A stretch of DNA of 6,803 nt from the NCBI GenBank assembly GCA_017534025.1, contig JAFWDF010000046.1:1-6803 (forward strand). Reading direction: 5' to 3'. Source of the stretch: Bacillota bacterium (lineage in GTDB: Bacteria > Bacillota > Clostridia > Peptostreptococcales > Anaerovoracaceae). The notes beneath the pieces were generated by a model that did no database searches, was not told the DNA's origin, and saw only the letters and a program-made list of their open reading frames with translations. The first letter of the stretch is position 1. Each line of letters starts with the position of its first letter. Shown here piece after piece: positions 5,274-6,803 of the stretch. The position numbers and the translations under genes are program-made.

Positions 5274-6163
5274 GATCAGGATTTGTAGGAATCGTAGGGC
5301 GGCCGAATGTGGGAAAGTCCACGCTGATGAATGCTATCGTCGGGGAAAAGGTCGCCATTACATCGAACAAAGCCCAGACCACGCGGAACGCCATCCGGGG
5401 CATTTATAATGAAGAAGATCTGCAGATCATCTTTGTGGATACACCGGGCATACATAAACCGAAAAATAAGCTGAGTACACATTTGGTGGATACGGCTATG
5501 ACTACGCTGCGGGAAACCGACGCGCTTCTGTTTCTTGTAAACGGCATTCCGTCGAAGAGCCCGGGAGATCGTTTTATCCTCGAAAAGATCCGGCAGGTTC
5601 CGGACACGCCGAAAATACTCATTATCAATAAGATTGACCTGATCGATCCGGAGGAATACCGGCAGATTTTCGAAGAATATGAAGCCATGGGTGTGTTCGA
5701 CGAGATCATAGGGACGGATGCGGCGCACGGCATTAATACGGATGTGTGCCTCGAAAAGCTGAAGCCATATATTAAAGAAGGACCGAAATATTTCCCGGAC
5801 GATATCTTCACGGATAATCCGATGAGGTTCCTGGTATCGGAGATCATCCGCGAGAAAACGCTGATGTATCTGAATGATGAAGTGCCGCACGGCATCGCGG
5901 TGGAGATCACCGGCTATGAAGAACTGGACCGGATTACCAATATCGATGCCACGATTTACTGCGAACGGCAGACCCATAAAGGCATTATTATCGGGAAAGG
6001 CGGCAAAAAGCTGAAAGGCATCGGCAAATCCGCCCGTATGGAAATCGAACCGCTGGTAGGGACGAAAGTATTCCTGCAGCTGTGGGTAAAGGTGAAGAAA
6101 AACTGGCGGGAGAGCGAGATTGACATCAGCAATTTCGGTTACAACACGGACGGAAGATCATGA
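5270..6163 (+). CDS. era: GTPase Era
   Basis: Era is an essential GTPase that binds the 3' end of 16S rRNA and checks assembly of the 30S subunit; YbeY is a known partner. The 297-residue product has the normal length. Its motifs are G1 GRPNVGKS (10-17), the G2 region KAQTTRNAIRGI (34-45), G3 DTPG (57-60) and G4 NKID (120-123). The C-terminal KH domain has GIIIGKGGKKLKGIG (238-252) and ends with LQLWVKVKKNWRE (269-281). The usual G5 Ser-Ala signature is replaced by TDAAHG (149-154). The start overlaps the ybeY-cdd stop as ATGA and has AAAGGA at 5256-5261, 8 bases upstream. Its own stop overlaps the recO start in the same way, so the three genes are probably translationally coupled. Confidence 0.97.
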   Translation: MRSGFVGIVGRPNVGKSTLMNAIVGEKVAITSNKAQTTRNAIRGIYNEEDLQIIFVDTPGIHKPKNKLSTHLVDTAMTTLRETDALLFLVNGIPSKSPGDRFILEKIRQVPDTPKILIINKIDLIDPEEYRQIFEEYEAMGVFDEIIGTDAAHGINTDVCLEKLKPYIKEGPKYFPDDIFTDNPMRFLVSEIIREKTLMYLNDEVPHGIAVEITGYEELDRITNIDATIYCERQTHKGIIIGKGGKKLKGIGKSARMEIEPLVGTKVFLQLWVKVKKNWRESEIDISNFGYNTDGRS

Positions 6164-6723
6164 TCACAGAAACCACCGGTCTGATTTTAAAAAATACAAA
6201 AATCGCCAGGGACCGGCGCATGCTGGTTATATTCACAAGAAAGTTCGGAAAAATCAGCGCCGGCACCGGGCTGACCCAGCGAGGGAAAAACCGGTCGCAT
6301 CTTGCGCTGGGGCCGTTCACCTACGGGAGATATCAGTTGTACAAGGGCCGCGAGTTCAACGTAGATGCCGCGGAACCGGTCGAAAGCTTTTTCGAGCTGG
6401 GAGAGGACGTGGACCGGTATTTCGCCGCTTCCTGCGCGCTGGAATATGTGGATGCCATTCTTCCATATGAATAGCCGGCCCCGGACATTCTGGATACGCT
6501 GCTGGCCTTTTTCCGCATTCTGAAGAAGCGGAACGGACGCTACCGGTCGCTGCTGCTGATCTTTCAATGGATTGTACTGGCGCAGAGCGGGTATATGCCG
6601 GAATTGCTTACCTGCTGCCGCTGCGGGCAGCAGCGGGGTGCGGCCGCTCTGAGTGTGCCGGACGGCGCGATTATATGCGAAGACTGTTTGCAGAAAGGCA
6701 ATGTGAATAATGCATTGCTTTAA
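6160..6723 (+). pseudogene. recO: Broken recO (DNA repair protein RecO), in-frame TAG and short C-terminus
   Basis: RecO helps RecR and RecF load RecA on gapped DNA. The first 104 codons give a RecO N-terminal OB-fold (TTGLILKNTKIARDRRMLVIFTRKFGKISA) and the start of the helical region (CALEYVDAILPYE). A TAG then stops the frame at 6472-6474. The same frame carries on with RecO-like sequence: PAPDILDTLLAFFRILKK, QSGYMPELLTCCRCG and ICEDC. These include the family zinc motif C152xxC155 and C173xxC176, counting the stop as 105. The frame ends at TAA 6721 after 187 positions in all, while RecO is usually near 250 residues, so the helical C-terminus is missing. The TAG could come from CAG (Gln) by one change. 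The ATG overlaps the era stop. Sequencing error, decay and stop-codon readthrough are all possible; decay fits the two lesions best. Confidence 0.8.
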
Positions 6724-6743
6724 CGTGATAAATTTGATATAAT
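6715..6743 (+). promoter_or_regulatory. Promoter at the end of the recO remnant, for an unseen downstream gene
   Basis: TATAAT (6738-6743) has an extended -10 (TGATATAAT) and lies 17 bases after TTGCTT (6715-6720). The ten bases TTGATATAAT are identical to those of rpmB P2 (2937-2946). The -10 lies inside a perfect palindrome, TTTGAT-ATA-ATCAAA (6733-6747), which could be an operator or chance. The expected start is near 6750, and the last 50 bases would be leader or early gene. An ATG at 6775 is open to the edge but has no ribosome binding site, so no gene is called. Confidence 0.6.
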
Positions 6744-6803
6744 CAAAATAATAGAATTTGTTGCAAACAGCAGTATGGAACGCTTTGCCGGATTGACTCT
6801 GAA

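Noticed and set aside
6120..6470. Plus-strand 116-codon frame overlapping the era end and recO
   Set aside because: It runs in another frame over recognisable Era and RecO sequence, and its translation is Arg-rich with no family resemblance.
6750..6803. Start of a T-box or other riboswitch, or a gene from ATG 6775
   Set aside because: Only about 50 bases are visible, no diagnostic motif is present, and the ATG has no ribosome binding site.

Overview
The window looks like a chromosomal housekeeping segment from a low-to-mid GC Gram-positive anaerobe of the Clostridia (Bacillota). The pointers are RNase Y, the phoH–ybeY–cdd–era–recO order, a four-cysteine L28, strong AGGAGG-type ribosome binding sites and TTG starts. 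GC is roughly 50-55% by eye, and no closer placement is attempted. All genes are on the plus strand. I see no mobile elements, tRNA or rRNA genes, or CRISPR arrays.

Region 1 (1-2810). The 3' end of rny (RNase Y) is followed by a hairpin with a weak U-rich tail, a likely terminator. Next comes a tight two-gene unit: a NifS/NifZ-type cysteine desulfurase, then thiI one base later. ThiI has no rhodanese domain, so the desulfurase probably hands sulfur directly to ThiI for 4-thiouridine in tRNA.

Region 2 (2811-3210). rpmB (ribosomal protein L28) stands alone. It has two tandem extended -10 promoters, a very strong ribosome binding site, a TTG start and a clear intrinsic terminator.

Region 3 (3211-3428). 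This is a promoter and a roughly 160-base leader before phoH. The leader can fold into a long interrupted hairpin built from nested inverted repeats. It then carries a possible 19-codon leader ORF whose stop touches the phoH start. This is the least explained part of the window.

Region 4 (3429-6723). A compact operon runs phoH, a fused ybeY-cdd gene, era and recO. YbeY (rRNA maturation endonuclease) and cytidine deaminase form one 291-residue reading frame. era overlaps both neighbours by ATGA. recO is broken: an in-frame TAG interrupts it at codon 105, recognisable RecO sequence including the Cys4 zinc motif continues after it, and the frame ends before the usual C-terminal helical domain. 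A promoter with a palindromic -10 region overlaps the end of the remnant and points to an unseen downstream gene.

Functionally, the window serves RNA turnover (RNase Y), tRNA thiolation (desulfurase and ThiI), ribosome assembly (L28, YbeY, Era, perhaps PhoH) and pyrimidine salvage (Cdd). The points most worth a second look are the YbeY-Cdd fusion, the decayed or recoded recO, and the structured phoH leader.
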